A stretch of 50,580 nucleotides of DNA from JBJEQG01 sp051881635 (lineage in GTDB: Bacteria > Bacillota > Clostridia > Oscillospirales > Acutalibacteraceae), in NCBI GenBank assembly GCA_051881635.1, contig JBJEQG010000107.1, forward strand, positions 1 through 50,580. The letters are read 5' to 3'. Positions 7,122 through 16,444 of the stretch are shown here, one piece after another (position 1 is the first letter of the stretch; each line of letters starts with the position of its first letter). A program made the position numbers and the translations under genes. Under the pieces are notes generated by a model. It saw only the letters and a list, made by a program, of their open reading frames with translations, did no database searches and was not told the DNA's origin.

Positions 7122-9848
7122 ATGAAAATAAATGCAGATAATATAAAAAGCAGCAGAAACATCACGATTTTGTCAATAGCTGTATTTATGTCGATTGTTC
7201 TGATACTTCTTTCAAGTACATTTTACATAAATACTTGTATCAGCAAAGAAGAAAAAGCAAATCATGACAGAAATACTTACAGACAGTTAGGAATTGACCT
7301 CGCAGATGCGTCTGACTATCTTACATCTGAAGTTCGCCTTTTCTCTATTACACATGATATAACGCATTTGTATAATTATTGGAATGAAATTTATGTAACG
7401 AAAACCAGAGATAATGCTATTGAGCGTTTTGAAAAGGAAAGTCCCGCAGAGGCGGAAATCTCTTTTCTAAAAGAGGCTAAAAAGTATTCGGATTTGCTTA
7501 TCAATACTGAAACATATTCAATGAAATTGGCAATTATGAGTGAGGGTTGGACAGAAGAAGATTTTAAATATGATAATGATTTATATAACTATGTAAGCAT
7601 GGTTATGCAGTGTGCTTTTTTCGATACAGAGGATAAATCGGAAATGAAGGAAAAAGCCATATTGATGTTATATGACGAAAATTACGATTATTATAAAAAT
7701 CATATCATGGGTGCGATAAACAGCTTTCAGGAAATAATGAATATTCGTCTTGATAATGATGTTGCCAAAACAAAAAACGGTACACAAACAGCAACAATTG
7801 TACTTGTGTTTTCATCTTGCTTTACAATGCTTGCAATAGGCGGAATTTTTATTATATTCCATAAACTGTATATTACCCCTGTTAAAAAATACACTGAAAG
7901 TATATACAAGCGGGAAAAAGATAAAAAATCAAGTGTTGTTTCGGATTTAAATGTAAATAAAATGGCGGTAAAAGTCATTCCAGAGGGTGCAAAAGAAGTT
8001 AAGGCATTGGGTGCAGTGTTTAATAAATTGATTGATACCGTACATTCGGAGCTTTTCCAAAGAAGAAAGGCAGAGGAGGATATGCGTCGGGAGAGAAATC
8101 AGGCGGAAATCTCCAATCGTTCCAAAAGCGTTTTTATGGCACAGATGAGCCATGAAATGAGAACCTCGCTCAATGCCGTAAGCGGATATTCGGAGTTGCT
8201 CTCTCAAACGGAATTGAATGAAAAACAGCGTTTATATGTTGACGGAATTTATTATTCTTCCGATGTTTTGCTGGGTGTTGTTAATGATATTCTTGATTAT
8301 ACAAAATTTGAATCAAGATATATGAAAATTGAAAAAATAGATTTTGATTTTTTTAAACTCCTGTCGGAGGTATATTCCGTAATGAAAAATCAGGCGGACC
8401 GTAAGAACCTTTATTTGATTTTCAATCAGGATAATGCACTTCCTCAGATACTTATAGGGGATTCGTTAAAGCTGCGTCAGGTGCTTATAAATCTTATCGG
8501 CAACGCCTTAAAATTTACGGAGGACGGCGGTGTAACGGTTAATATTCAACTGAAAAATTATAATGAAAATAAATGCATCATTTATTTTGAAGTTCGTGAT
8601 ACAGGTATTGGAATGGAAGAAAAGACTTTACAGTCAGTTTTCCGTCCGTATATACAAAGCAGTTCCTCAACATCAAGGCAGTTCGGAGGAACAGGATTAG
8701 GACTTCCAATATGTCAGCAGATTGTAACGGCACTGAGCAACGGAAAAAGCAAAATTGAGGTTAAAAGCAAAGTAGGAGAAGGTTCTGTATTTTATTTCAG
8801 TTTGGAGTTTTCCGTATCTTCAAAAAAATCAGTCGATACGGTTGATTCAAAGCCTACATATAAAAATGAAAAAGTGCTTGTTACAGATGATAATGAAGTC
8901 AATGTAAAAATCCATAGGGAGATTCTTGCAAACTGCGGGCTTGAAGTTTATACCGCATATAGCGGTCATGAGGCACTTGAAATACTGAAAAAAGAAAATG
9001 ATATACATCTTATTTTCATGGATGTAAGAATGCCTGATATGGACGGTTTTGAAACCGTAAGTCAAATTAGACAGCTTGAACATTATAAAACCGTACCGGT
9101 TATTGCGTTGACAGCGGATTCAATATATGATTTTGATAAAAAATCCGAAAGTGTCGGAATAACGGATTATTTGCCTAAACCTTTCAAGGTCAACCGTTTA
9201 TATTCCATTCTTCAAAAGTATATTCCAAGTTATCAGGAACAAAGGGTTGCAACATCGGAATATAAAATGGAGCATGAATTTTTTGATTATTCGTACTGCT
9301 GTAAAAATTTAGGATTAAGTCAAAATGATTTCCATGGAATTTTGGAAGGGCTTATTAACTCTAATAGCAGTGACTGTATAAAAATCAGGAATTTCATATC
9401 CGAAAAGAATTTTGAGTCAGCGAAAACTCTTTTGCACACTCTTAAAGGAATAAGCGGTTCAATCGGCTGTCATAAATTGTCGTTGTCATCGGGAAAGCTG
9501 ATGGAACAGTTAAAAAATGAATGTTATGATGAACTTGAAAACTTTGAGGATATATTCAGAAAAACATTTGATTCCATAAGAGAATATATGAAGTCAGAGC
9601 AAAAAGACAATTCAAGTATGGTGTCTGTACCATTAGATTTTGATATAAAAAAAGTTTTGACTGAAATAAAAGAATTAAGCGGAAAAAATGATGTTTCAGC
9701 GATAGAGATTTTTAACAAAAATTGTAACATGATAAAGACGGTCATAGATGAAGAAAAATTCAATAATCTCAAAAGATTATGTAACCGTTTTGATTTTAAA
9801 GGTATTATTGTTTGTATAGACAGGGAGCTTGAAAAATGTATAGAGTAA
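7122..9848 (+). CDS. Hybrid sensor histidine kinase with receiver and HPt domains
   Basis: Membrane sensor kinase of 908 residues. Order: transmembrane segment about 14-36, extracytoplasmic domain about 37-222 of unknown ligand, second transmembrane segment about 225-249, HAMP-like linker, dimerisation/phosphoacceptor domain with His344 (MSHEMRTSLNAVSGY; Thr-Ser replaces the usual Thr-Pro), ATPase domain with N box LIGNALKFTEDGG and G boxes DTGIGM and GGTGLGLPIC, receiver domain with acidic pair Asp589-Asp590 and phosphoacceptor Asp634 (FMDVRMPDMDG), and C-terminal HPt with His772 (LLHTLKGISGSIG). All phosphorelay residues are present. The next gene, a response regulator, overlaps it by 13 bases and is the likely final acceptor. 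Lying between urease and urea-transporter genes, it probably senses a nitrogen or urea-related cue; the ligand is not predictable from sequence. Confidence 0.93.
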   Translation: MKINADNIKSSRNITILSIAVFMSIVLILLSSTFYINTCISKEEKANHDRNTYRQLGIDLADASDYLTSEVRLFSITHDITHLYNYWNEIYVTKTRDNAIERFEKESPAEAEISFLKEAKKYSDLLINTETYSMKLAIMSEGWTEEDFKYDNDLYNYVSMVMQCAFFDTEDKSEMKEKAILMLYDENYDYYKNHIMGAINSFQEIMNIRLDNDVAKTKNGTQTATIVLVFSSCFTMLAIGGIFIIFHKLYITPVKKYTESIYKREKDKKSSVVSDLNVNKMAVKVIPEGAKEVKALGAVFNKLIDTVHSELFQRRKAEEDMRRERNQAEISNRSKSVFMAQMSHEMRTSLNAVSGYSELLSQTELNEKQRLYVDGIYYSSDVLLGVVNDILDYTKFESRYMKIEKIDFDFFKLLSEVYSVMKNQADRKNLYLIFNQDNALPQILIGDSLKLRQVLINLIGNALKFTEDGGVTVNIQLKNYNENKCIIYFEVRDTGIGMEEKTLQSVFRPYIQSSSSTSRQFGGTGLGLPICQQIVTALSNGKSKIEVKSKVGEGSVFYFSLEFSVSSKKSVDTVDSKPTYKNEKVLVTDDNEVNVKIHREILANCGLEVYTAYSGHEALEILKKENDIHLIFMDVRMPDMDGFETVSQIRQLEHYKTVPVIALTADSIYDFDKKSESVGITDYLPKPFKVNRLYSILQKYIPSYQEQRVATSEYKMEHEFFDYSYCCKNLGLSQNDFHGILEGLINSNSSDCIKIRNFISEKNFESAKTLLHTLKGISGSIGCHKLSLSSGKLMEQLKNECYDELENFEDIFRKTFDSIREYMKSEQKDNSSMVSVPLDFDIKKVLTEIKELSGKNDVSAIEIFNKNCNMIKTVIDEEKFNNLKRLCNRFDFKGIIVCIDRELEKCIE

Positions 9849-10594
9849 TGATTGTTGATGATGATATGGCTGTATGCTATGTTTACCGTAATATGAAATC
9901 ATGGGAGAATCATGGATTTGAGATTGTTCTTGAAGCGAATAATGGGCGGCAGGCACTTGAACTTCTTGATAAAAATAATGTGGATATTATTTTTACGGAT
10001 ATAAGAATGCCTGTTATGGACGGAATTGATTTGCTTAAATCAATTCGTCGGAAAGAACTTGATATTTTTGTTGTGCTTATAAGTTCATATAAGGAATTTG
10101 AGTATGCAAGAGAGGGTTTGAAGTTTGGAGCGGTTGATTATGTTATGAAACCGCTAACTGAAAAAGCTCTTGATGAAAGTCTTGAATTTCTGAAAAAATA
10201 TATGAATGAAAAGAGAGATAATAAAGAATTCAGAAAAATGGTTTTTGATGTCCTGAAAAAGTATGAAGTTAATCTTGATGACAGCCTGATTAAAAATATG
10301 TGTTCTTATATCCTGGACAATATGGGAATAGATATTACAATGGATAATATTGCCTTAGATTTCGGTTTGAGCAAAGATTATTTCGGAAAGCTTGTCAAAC
10401 AGAAAACAGGGCAGAGCTTTAAAACAATATATACGGATATTAAGATGGAATATGCAAAAATGCTTATAAGAAACGGTCAGCATAAGATGTACGAAATAAG
10501 CGATATGCTTGGATATTCATCGGCGGATTATTTTGCACGGGTTTTTAAAGATACATTTGGAATAAGTCCGGCGGAATTTCGTAAAAATATCTGA
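9836..10594 (+). CDS. AraC-type response regulator (receiver + HTH_AraC)
   Basis: Transcription regulator of 252 residues, YesN-like in layout. Receiver domain residues 1-120: acidic pair Asp9-Asp10 (VMIVDDD), phosphoacceptor Asp55 (IIFTDIRMPVMDG), switch Ser (ISSYKEFEYAREGLK) and Lys in YVMKPL. A linker follows, then an AraC-type double helix-turn-helix at about 150-252 (IALDFGLSKDYFGKLVKQKTGQSF and ISDMLGYSSADYFARVFKDTFGISPAEFR). The start lies inside the end of the kinase gene, so the pair is co-translated. It probably receives phosphate from the kinase HPt domain and activates nearby promoters (ure or urt); the targets are inferred. Confidence 0.93.
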   Translation: MYRVMIVDDDMAVCYVYRNMKSWENHGFEIVLEANNGRQALELLDKNNVDIIFTDIRMPVMDGIDLLKSIRRKELDIFVVLISSYKEFEYAREGLKFGAVDYVMKPLTEKALDESLEFLKKYMNEKRDNKEFRKMVFDVLKKYEVNLDDSLIKNMCSYILDNMGIDITMDNIALDFGLSKDYFGKLVKQKTGQSFKTIYTDIKMEYAKMLIRNGQHKMYEISDMLGYSSADYFARVFKDTFGISPAEFRKNI

Positions 10595-10664
10595 TTTTTG
10601 ACGGAAAATATCTGTAATTTGCAGTGGTAAAAAGTGCAAAGGAAATTTATAATATAGACAGATT

Positions 10665-10700
10665 GAAAATGAATAATTGATTAAGCAATTATTCATTTTC
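10665..10700 (+). promoter_or_regulatory. Perfect 15-bp hairpin in the leader of the cytidylate-kinase-like gene
   Basis: GAAAATGAATAATTG (10665-10679) pairs perfectly with 10686-10700 around a six-base loop. A TATAAT at 10649-10654 lies just upstream (a weak TGGTAA -35 is 18 bases before it), so the hairpin would sit at the very 5' end of the mRNA. There is no T run, so it is not a terminator; it may be a 5' stabilising structure or a DNA dyad for a regulator such as the AraC-type protein. Confidence 0.6.
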
Positions 10701-10728
10701 GGATAATTCCTTAAAGGGAGGAAATCCG

Positions 10729-11358
10729 ATGAAGAATTATGTCATAACGATTGCAAGAGGTTTCGGAAGCGGCGGGCGTGAAGTAGGATTTAAACTTTCC
10801 GAAAAACTTGGAATACCCTGTTATTGGAGTCAGATTTTATCTATGGCATCAGATTACAGTGGCATAAACGAGAGTCTTTTTGAACTTTCCGATGAAAAGT
10901 TGCGTCATCAAAAGCTGCTTAAAAAGATTAGTGTTGCAAAGAATACGGATAAAATTGTTGAGCCGTCAGATAAGGATTTTACATCTGATGTCAATTTGTT
11001 TAATATACAGAAAAAGATAATCTGTGAATTGGCAAAATCTCAATCCTGCATAATTATCGGAAAATGTTCCAATCATATTCTTCGCAATTATGATAATGTT
11101 GTCAGCGTTTATATTGAAGCACCTCGTAAAGCGTGTGTTGCAAGATTGAAAGATTATCTTGGCGTTACAGATGATGAAGCGGCATCAATGATTTATCGGA
11201 CCGATAAATATCGTGCGGATTATTACCGCTATTATACGGGCGGAGATTATTGGACAAATCCTACATCGTATCATATGACGCTTAACAGCGACAGAATCGG
11301 CATTGAAAATTGTGCTAATGTTATCATAAATTATCTTAAAATAAGCGGAAAAATGTAA
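10729..11358 (+). CDS. Cytidylate kinase-like family protein
   Basis: P-loop kinase-like protein of 209 residues. N-terminal YVITIARGFGSGGREVGFKLSEKLGIP is the family signature (a GSGG-type phosphate-binding loop near residues 10-16), followed by YWSQILSMAS and, late, a lid-like segment (RLKDYLGVTDDEAASMIYRTDKYRADYYRYYTGGDYW). This family resembles CMP kinase but is distinct from the housekeeping Cmk, and its substrate is generally not established. The ribosome binding site is AAGGGAGG at 10715-10722. It is placed before urtA but a good terminator separates them, so transport genes may depend on read-through. A regulatory or nucleotide-linked role in urea uptake is a guess. Confidence 0.85.
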   Translation: MKNYVITIARGFGSGGREVGFKLSEKLGIPCYWSQILSMASDYSGINESLFELSDEKLRHQKLLKKISVAKNTDKIVEPSDKDFTSDVNLFNIQKKIICELAKSQSCIIIGKCSNHILRNYDNVVSVYIEAPRKACVARLKDYLGVTDDEAASMIYRTDKYRADYYRYYTGGDYWTNPTSYHMTLNSDRIGIENCANVIINYLKISGKM

Positions 11359-11380
11359 TTTGGGTTTAACTATGCCTGAC

Positions 11381-11422
11381 AATGAAGTCAGTACCACCAT
11401 ACGGTATTGACTTCATTTTTTT
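11381..11422 (+). terminator. Intrinsic terminator just upstream of urtA
   Basis: A 15-bp stem (AATGAAGTCAGTACC 11381-11395 with GGTATTGACTTCATT 11403-11417, one G-U pair) has a 7-base loop and a T-rich tail to 11422. Only 33 bases separate it from urtA, and I see no good promoter in that space. The urt operon may therefore be controlled by read-through here. Confidence 0.8.
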
Positions 11423-11455
11423 ATTTACAAAAGATAATGAAAGGAAAGACGGAAA

Positions 11456-12733
11456 ATGAGAAAAAAAGGGTTATTGAAAGTTCTTGCAGCGATGACAACA
11501 TCGGTACTGCTTGCGGCAAGTGTGCTTACGGGCTGTTCCTCAGGCGGAGGAGAAATCTCAAACAAAACTTCTGCGGGTTCAACACCAACAAGCAGCGGAG
11601 AAACAGTAAAGGTTGGACTGCTTCACTCACTTACGGGTTCTATGGCTATTTCCGAAAAGTCTGTAAGTGATGCGGAAAAACTTGCCATTGCCGAAATCAA
11701 TGCGGCAGGCGGTGTACTTGGAAAACAGATTGAGTATCATGAGGAGGACGGTGCGTCTGACCCTTCCACATTTGCCACAAAGGCAGAAAAACTGATTGAC
11801 CAGGACGGTATTACAACTGTATTCGGTTGTTGGACATCTTCATCAAGAAAGGCTGTAAAACCTGTTTTTGAAGATTATAATGCATTACTTTTCTATCCCG
11901 TTCAGTATGAGGGCATGGAAAGCTCAACAAATATTGTTTATACGGGTGCTGCACCAAATCAGCAGATTGTACCTGCTATCGACTACCTCATTGAAAAGGG
12001 ATATAAAAAATTCTTCCTTCTTGGTTCTGACTATGTATTCCCGAGAACAGCAAATGAAATTATTAAAGCTCAGGTCAATAATGCAGGGCTTGAAATTGTT
12101 GGCGTAGAATATGCGGATATGGACCAGACAGACTTTTCAACAATTATTTCAAAGATTGAAGCTGCAAAACCTGATGTTATTATCAATACCCTTAACGGCA
12201 CAGGTAATGTATCATTCTTTAAGCAAATGGCAGAAAAGAACTACACAAGCAAAGATTATATGACAATGTCATTTTCGATTGCGGAGGAAGAAGTAAAGAC
12301 AATAGGTTCCAATATTCTTAAAGGTCACATGGTTTCATGGAACTATTATCAAACGACAGAAACAGATAAAAATAAAAGTTTTGTTGCTGCATACAAGGAT
12401 ATGTTTGGTGAGGACAGAGTAACCTCAGACCCTGCCGAAGCAGCTTATGATGCGGTATATCTCTGGAAAGCTGCCGTTGAAAAGGCTAACAGTTTTGAAG
12501 TTGATGATGTTCTTGCGGCAATTAAAACAGGTGAAATTTCATTTGACGCTCCTGAGGGTAAAGTAACTATTAACGGTGGTAATCAGCATCTTTATAAAAA
12601 AGTTATTATAGGCGAAGTAAAAGATGACGGTCTTATCTATCAGGTTTATGCAACTGATGAAGCCGTAAAGCCGGATCCATACCTTGAAACTTACGAATGG
12701 GCAGTTGAGGCAGGCATTAAACCTCTTGAATAA
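11456..12733 (+). CDS. urtA: Urea ABC transporter, substrate-binding lipoprotein UrtA
   Basis: Extracellular lipid-anchored receptor of the UrtABCDE urea importer (branched-chain amino acid transporter superfamily). The 425-residue precursor has a signal peptide with lipobox LTGC (Cys27) and a Ser/Thr/Gly-rich tether. The mature domain shows the UrtA pattern: VGLLHSLTGSMAISEKSV, IAEINAAGGVLGKQIEY, GCWTSSSRKAVKPVFE and LLFYPVQYEGMESS, then IVYTGAAPNQQ. These features separate UrtA from LivJ/LivK amino-acid receptors. The translation start follows GAAAGGAAAG. A hairpin after the gene may keep UrtA expression above that of the membrane parts. Urease next door supports urea as the substrate. Confidence 0.95.
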   Translation: MRKKGLLKVLAAMTTSVLLAASVLTGCSSGGGEISNKTSAGSTPTSSGETVKVGLLHSLTGSMAISEKSVSDAEKLAIAEINAAGGVLGKQIEYHEEDGASDPSTFATKAEKLIDQDGITTVFGCWTSSSRKAVKPVFEDYNALLFYPVQYEGMESSTNIVYTGAAPNQQIVPAIDYLIEKGYKKFFLLGSDYVFPRTANEIIKAQVNNAGLEIVGVEYADMDQTDFSTIISKIEAAKPDVIINTLNGTGNVSFFKQMAEKNYTSKDYMTMSFSIAEEEVKTIGSNILKGHMVSWNYYQTTETDKNKSFVAAYKDMFGEDRVTSDPAEAAYDAVYLWKAAVEKANSFEVDDVLAAIKTGEISFDAPEGKVTINGGNQHLYKKVIIGEVKDDGLIYQVYATDEAVKPDPYLETYEWAVEAGIKPLE

Positions 12734-12760
12734 TTGATCAGCCAATTTACAGCTTTAAAG

Positions 12761-12789
12761 TAGTGGTTCTGAAATTTTCAGAGCCACTA
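12761..12789 (+). promoter_or_regulatory. Intercistronic hairpin urtA/urtB
   Basis: TAGTGGTTCTGAA (12761-12773) pairs with 12777-12789 (one G-U) around a three-base loop. It is followed by TTTAATAG, a poor T run. Such structures after binding-protein genes often partly terminate transcription or protect the upstream mRNA, raising receptor levels above permease levels. Confidence 0.6.
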
Positions 12790-12846
12790 TTTAATAGCAT
12801 AAACAATAAAGAAAATCAGTTTAAGAAACCATGCGGAGGTGTAGCA

Positions 12847-13755
12847 ATGGAACAGGTTATCAATACATTGTTTAACGGTCTGAGTCTGAGTTCCATTTAT
12901 TTGTTGGTTGCACTTGGACTGTCCATAACATTTGGTCTTATGGGCGTCATAAATATGGCACATGGAGAATTTGTTATGATTGGTGCATATATGACATTTG
13001 TAACTCAGGAATTTTTCAGTACATATATGCCCGAGTCAATCGGAAGTCTTTACTATTTTGCTGCGATTATCGTTGCATTTGTTGTTACATTTCTTTTAGG
13101 CTGTATTATGGAAAAGTTGCTTATCAGCAGATTGTACGGCCGAAAAATTGACAGTCTTCTTGCAACATGGGGTATCAGTCTTATTCTTCAACAGGCAGCA
13201 AGAACAATATTCGGTACACAGGGCGTAAATGTAAATGCACCGTCATTCCTTTCGGGAGGACTTCAAATTGGTAACTGTACATTCTCATATAACCGTATAT
13301 TTATAATCTGCCTTGTTGCAGTTACAATCGTTATTGTATGGGTGGTCATGAATAAATCCGGATTTGGTATGAAAATGCGTGCAACAATGCAGAACAGACC
13401 TATGGCTCAATGTATGGGTATCAATTCAAAAAAAGTGGATTTACTGACATTTGGTATGGGTTCGGGGCTTGCAGGTGTAGCCGGTTGTGCAATAGCCTTG
13501 CTTGGTTCTATTGATTCAACAGTTGGTCAGAACTACATTGTCTATTCGTTTATAACAGTCGTTTTGGGCGGTGTCGGAAATATTCTTGGTACTGTTCTCG
13601 GTTCGGGAATTATCGGTTTTGCAAGTGTATTTGTAGAAACTTACCAAAGTTCGTCTATTGCAAGAGCGATTGTACTTCTATTGGTTATCGTCTTTCTTCA
13701 ATTCCGTCCGAAGGGACTTTTCACCATCAGAAGCAGAAGTCTTGATGAAGATTGA
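12847..13755 (+). CDS. urtB: Urea ABC transporter permease UrtB
   Basis: Inner-membrane permease of the urea importer, LivH type. I chose ATG 12847 (MEQVINTLFNGLSLSSIYLL), which follows GGAGGTG at 12836-12842; the frame is open further upstream but that part overlaps the intercistronic hairpin. Length 302 residues with about eight membrane segments. The family motif LGLSITFGLMGVINMAHGEFVMIGAYMTF sits near residues 20-50, and QNYIVYSFITVVLGGVGNILGTVLGS near the C terminus. It ends 14 bases before urtC. Confidence 0.94.
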   Translation: MEQVINTLFNGLSLSSIYLLVALGLSITFGLMGVINMAHGEFVMIGAYMTFVTQEFFSTYMPESIGSLYYFAAIIVAFVVTFLLGCIMEKLLISRLYGRKIDSLLATWGISLILQQAARTIFGTQGVNVNAPSFLSGGLQIGNCTFSYNRIFIICLVAVTIVIVWVVMNKSGFGMKMRATMQNRPMAQCMGINSKKVDLLTFGMGSGLAGVAGCAIALLGSIDSTVGQNYIVYSFITVVLGGVGNILGTVLGSGIIGFASVFVETYQSSSIARAIVLLLVIVFLQFRPKGLFTIRSRSLDED

Positions 13756-13769
13756 TAAGGAGGGTTATT

Positions 13770-14900
13770 ATGCCGAATTCACCACTTTTAAAGAAAAAAG
13801 GCGGCCCTATCAGCAGATTTAAATATGGGTATCATATCGTATTTGCTGTCTTGGTCATAATCCTTGCCGTATGTCCGTTTGTTATGTCCACAACCGCAAT
13901 GATACAGTTTTTGGGAAAATGTATGTGTTATTCAATGGTTGCAATAGGTATTGACCTTATATGGGGTTATACGGGAATGTTGAGCCTTGGACATGGATTG
14001 TATTTCTGTCTTGGCGGTTATGCAATGGCAATGTATCTCAAACTGAAATCCAACAGCGGAAATATTACCGATTTTATGCAGATTGCAGGTATTAAGGAAC
14101 TTCCCGCATTTTGGAAACCTTTTCTTTCCGAACCGATAACATTTATTCTTATACTTGCCATTCCTGCGGTTGTTGCCGGAGTTATCGGATTTTTCGTATT
14201 CCGCAGCCGTATTAAAGGCGTATATTTTTCAATCATCACTCAGGCTCTGACATGGGCGGCTTATTCGATTTTTATTGCAAATTCGGGTTTTACTGGCGGA
14301 AACAACGGAATTACGGACTTTGACTCCATTCTCGGAAAAACCAGAGGTGCTGCAAACAAAGTAAACCTTATTACACTGTTTATCATAACGCTTATTGTCC
14401 TTGTTATTATCTATGTAATTGCATCTTTTCTTGTAAACAGGAAATTCGGTAAACTGCTTATCGCAATCCGTGACGGTGAAAACAGAACATTTTTTTCCGG
14501 CTACTGCGTAAACAGATATAAAACGGTCATTTATATTATTTCGGCGGTTATGGCTGCAATCGGCGGTGCATTGTTCGTCAATTTCAACGGAAGTATCACA
14601 CCAACACAGATGACCATTTCATTCTCGATTACAATGGTAATATGGGTCGCTGTTGGCGGCAGAGGGACAATTCTCGGAGCAGTTCTTGGAACATTTCTTA
14701 TCAACCTTTGTGAATACAATCTCAGTTCCGGTTCTCTTGTTAATATCTGGCAATATATACTCGGTGCGATTTTCTGTCTTACCATTTTGTTCTTTAAGGG
14801 TGGTATTATTGGCCTTTTCAAAGAACAAATACCGGCTCTTGTAAGACGCATTAAGAACAGTAGTGCAAAGAAGGAGGTAAGTACTGATGCCGCAGAATAA
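13770..14900 (+). CDS. urtC: Urea ABC transporter permease UrtC
   Basis: Second permease (LivM type) of the urea importer. Start ATG 13770 (MPNSPLLKKKGG) follows AAGGAGGG at 13757-13764. Length 376 residues, about nine or ten membrane segments. Motifs: GIDLIWGYTGMLSLGHGLYFCLGGYAMAMYL, the long loop typical of UrtC (FMQIAGIKELPAFWKPF), SGFTGGNNGITDF, and WVAVGGRGTILGAVLGTFLINLCEYNLS. Overlaps urtD by 14 bases, a sign of coupled translation. Confidence 0.94.
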   Translation: MPNSPLLKKKGGPISRFKYGYHIVFAVLVIILAVCPFVMSTTAMIQFLGKCMCYSMVAIGIDLIWGYTGMLSLGHGLYFCLGGYAMAMYLKLKSNSGNITDFMQIAGIKELPAFWKPFLSEPITFILILAIPAVVAGVIGFFVFRSRIKGVYFSIITQALTWAAYSIFIANSGFTGGNNGITDFDSILGKTRGAANKVNLITLFIITLIVLVIIYVIASFLVNRKFGKLLIAIRDGENRTFFSGYCVNRYKTVIYIISAVMAAIGGALFVNFNGSITPTQMTISFSITMVIWVAVGGRGTILGAVLGTFLINLCEYNLSSGSLVNIWQYILGAIFCLTILFFKGGIIGLFKEQIPALVRRIKNSSAKKEVSTDAAE

Positions 14901-15672
14901 AGAAAAAGATACAGTTCTTGCCATTAAAAATGTATCAGTTGTGTTTGACGGTTTCAAGGCTCTTACAGATGTCAAAATCAATGTAAAACGCCATACAATA
15001 CATTTTTTCATCGGACCTAACGGTGCAGGAAAAACCACACTTCTTGATATTATCTGTGCAAAAACCAAGCCGACTCAGGGAACAGTACATTTTTATCCTC
15101 AGGGGCGTGATTCAGTTCGCCTTACAGGTATGAAGGAATATAAAATCGTAAATGAAGGTATTGGAAGAAAATTTCAGGTTCCGTCAGTGTTTATCAATCT
15201 TACCGTTCTTGAAAACATGATACTGTCGCTTAAAGGGCATAAGGGTATCATTGATTCCATATTCAGAAACCCGACAAAAGAGGATATGGAAAATATTATG
15301 GAAATTCTGAAAAAGGTTAATCTTGAAGATAAGGCAAATGACAAAGCCAGTTCATTGGCACATGGTCAGAAACAGTGGCTTGAAATTGCAATGCAGCTTG
15401 TACAAAAGCCCGAAATTATTATGCTTGATGAACCTGCGGCTGGTATGGGCAAACCCGAAACTTTTAAAACCGGAAGGCTTTTAATGGAAATCAAAAAAGA
15501 GTGTACAATTATTGTTGTTGAACACGATATGGACTTTGTAAAACAGATTGCGGATACAGTTACGGTGCTTCACGAAGGTAAAGTTTTAATGGAAGGCAAT
15601 GTTGATGATGTTCTTGCCGATAAAACCGTACAGGCTGTTTATCTTGGGAGAGGCGGTGAAAGAAATGCTTAA
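14887..15672 (+). CDS. urtD: Urea ABC transporter ATP-binding protein UrtD
   Basis: ATPase subunit of the urea importer (LivG type), 261 residues. Walker A FIGPNGAGKTTLLD, the Q-loop region, the signature segment ASSLAHGQKQWLEIAMQL (an AHGQKQ variant characteristic of UrtD instead of LSGGQ), Walker B IIMLDEPAAGMG and the His switch VVEHDMDFVKQIAD are all present. Ribosome binding site AAGGAGG at 14870-14876. Its stop codon lies inside urtE. Confidence 0.95.
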   Translation: MPQNKEKDTVLAIKNVSVVFDGFKALTDVKINVKRHTIHFFIGPNGAGKTTLLDIICAKTKPTQGTVHFYPQGRDSVRLTGMKEYKIVNEGIGRKFQVPSVFINLTVLENMILSLKGHKGIIDSIFRNPTKEDMENIMEILKKVNLEDKANDKASSLAHGQKQWLEIAMQLVQKPEIIMLDEPAAGMGKPETFKTGRLLMEIKKECTIIVVEHDMDFVKQIADTVTVLHEGKVLMEGNVDDVLADKTVQAVYLGRGGERNA

Positions 15673-16357
15673 AGTGGATAAGCTGAATTCATTTTATGGC
15701 GAAAGCAAAATCATAACAAACCTTGACCTTGAAGTTGAAGATAATAAAATCTGTTGCCTTATCGGAAGAAACGGTGTCGGAAAAAGTACAACGCTGAAAA
15801 GTATCATGGGTCTTGTAAAAACACCGAGCGGAAGTATAAAATTACAGGATACCGAAATGATAAAAATGCCAACCTATGACAGGGTAAAACTCGGAATAGG
15901 TTATGTGCCTCAGGGGCGTGAAATCTTCCAGCAGATGACGGTTCAGGAAAATTTGCAGCTTGGTTTGCAGCCCATAGGAGGAAAAGGAGAAATTCCGGAT
16001 TATATTTATGACCTGTTTCCTGTTCTTCCAAAGTTTGCAAAACGCAAAGGCGGCGATTTGTCAGGTGGTCAGCAACAACAGCTTGCAATCGCAAGGGCAT
16101 TGGTTGCGAAACCGAAAATTCTTATTCTTGATGAACCGACAGAGGGTATTCAGCCGTCAATCATTCAAGATATAGGCGTTGCAATTAAGAAAGTCAATAA
16201 AGAATTGGGTATTACAGTTCTTATTGTAGAGCAGTATCTTGAATTTGTACTTGATATTTCCGATTATATTTATGTCATGGAAAAAGGCGAAATTGTTATG
16301 CAGGGTAAAACAAGTGAACTCCCTGCCGAAGAAGTACAGAAAAAAATGACAGACTAA
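15665..16357 (+). CDS. urtE: Urea ABC transporter ATP-binding protein UrtE
   Basis: Second ATPase subunit (LivF type), 230 residues from ATG 15665 (MLKVDKLNSFYGESKII); this start overlaps the end of urtD by 8 bases and matches the family N terminus, although the frame is open upstream. Motifs: Walker A LIGRNGVGKSTTLKSIMG, Q-loop IGYVPQGREIF, signature LSGGQQQQLAIARALV, Walker B ILILDEPTEGIQPS (the EGIQPS form is typical of UrtE) and LIVEQYLEF. Completes the UrtABCDE set. Confidence 0.95.
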   Translation: MLKVDKLNSFYGESKIITNLDLEVEDNKICCLIGRNGVGKSTTLKSIMGLVKTPSGSIKLQDTEMIKMPTYDRVKLGIGYVPQGREIFQQMTVQENLQLGLQPIGGKGEIPDYIYDLFPVLPKFAKRKGGDLSGGQQQQLAIARALVAKPKILILDEPTEGIQPSIIQDIGVAIKKVNKELGITVLIVEQYLEFVLDISDYIYVMEKGEIVMQGKTSELPAEEVQKKMTD

Positions 16358-16365
16358 GAAATGTG

Positions 16366-16402
16366 AAAGGGATATACGGAACATTATTCCGTATATCCCT
16401 TT
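16366..16402 (+). terminator. Hairpin after urtE, probable terminator
   Basis: A perfect 16-bp inverted repeat (AAAGGGATATACGGAA 16366-16381 with 16387-16402) around a five-base loop follows the urtE stop by 8 bases. The T run is short (TTTGCG), so termination may be partial and the next kinase gene could be reached by read-through. Confidence 0.65.
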
Positions 16403-16444
16403 GCGAATAAAAGACTTATATCGTTTTGTAAGGTGATGAATTTT

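Noticed and set aside
14619..15068. 149-residue antisense frame across urtC/urtD
   Set aside because: It covers the junction of two certain genes on the other strand and looks unlike any protein; no start signal.
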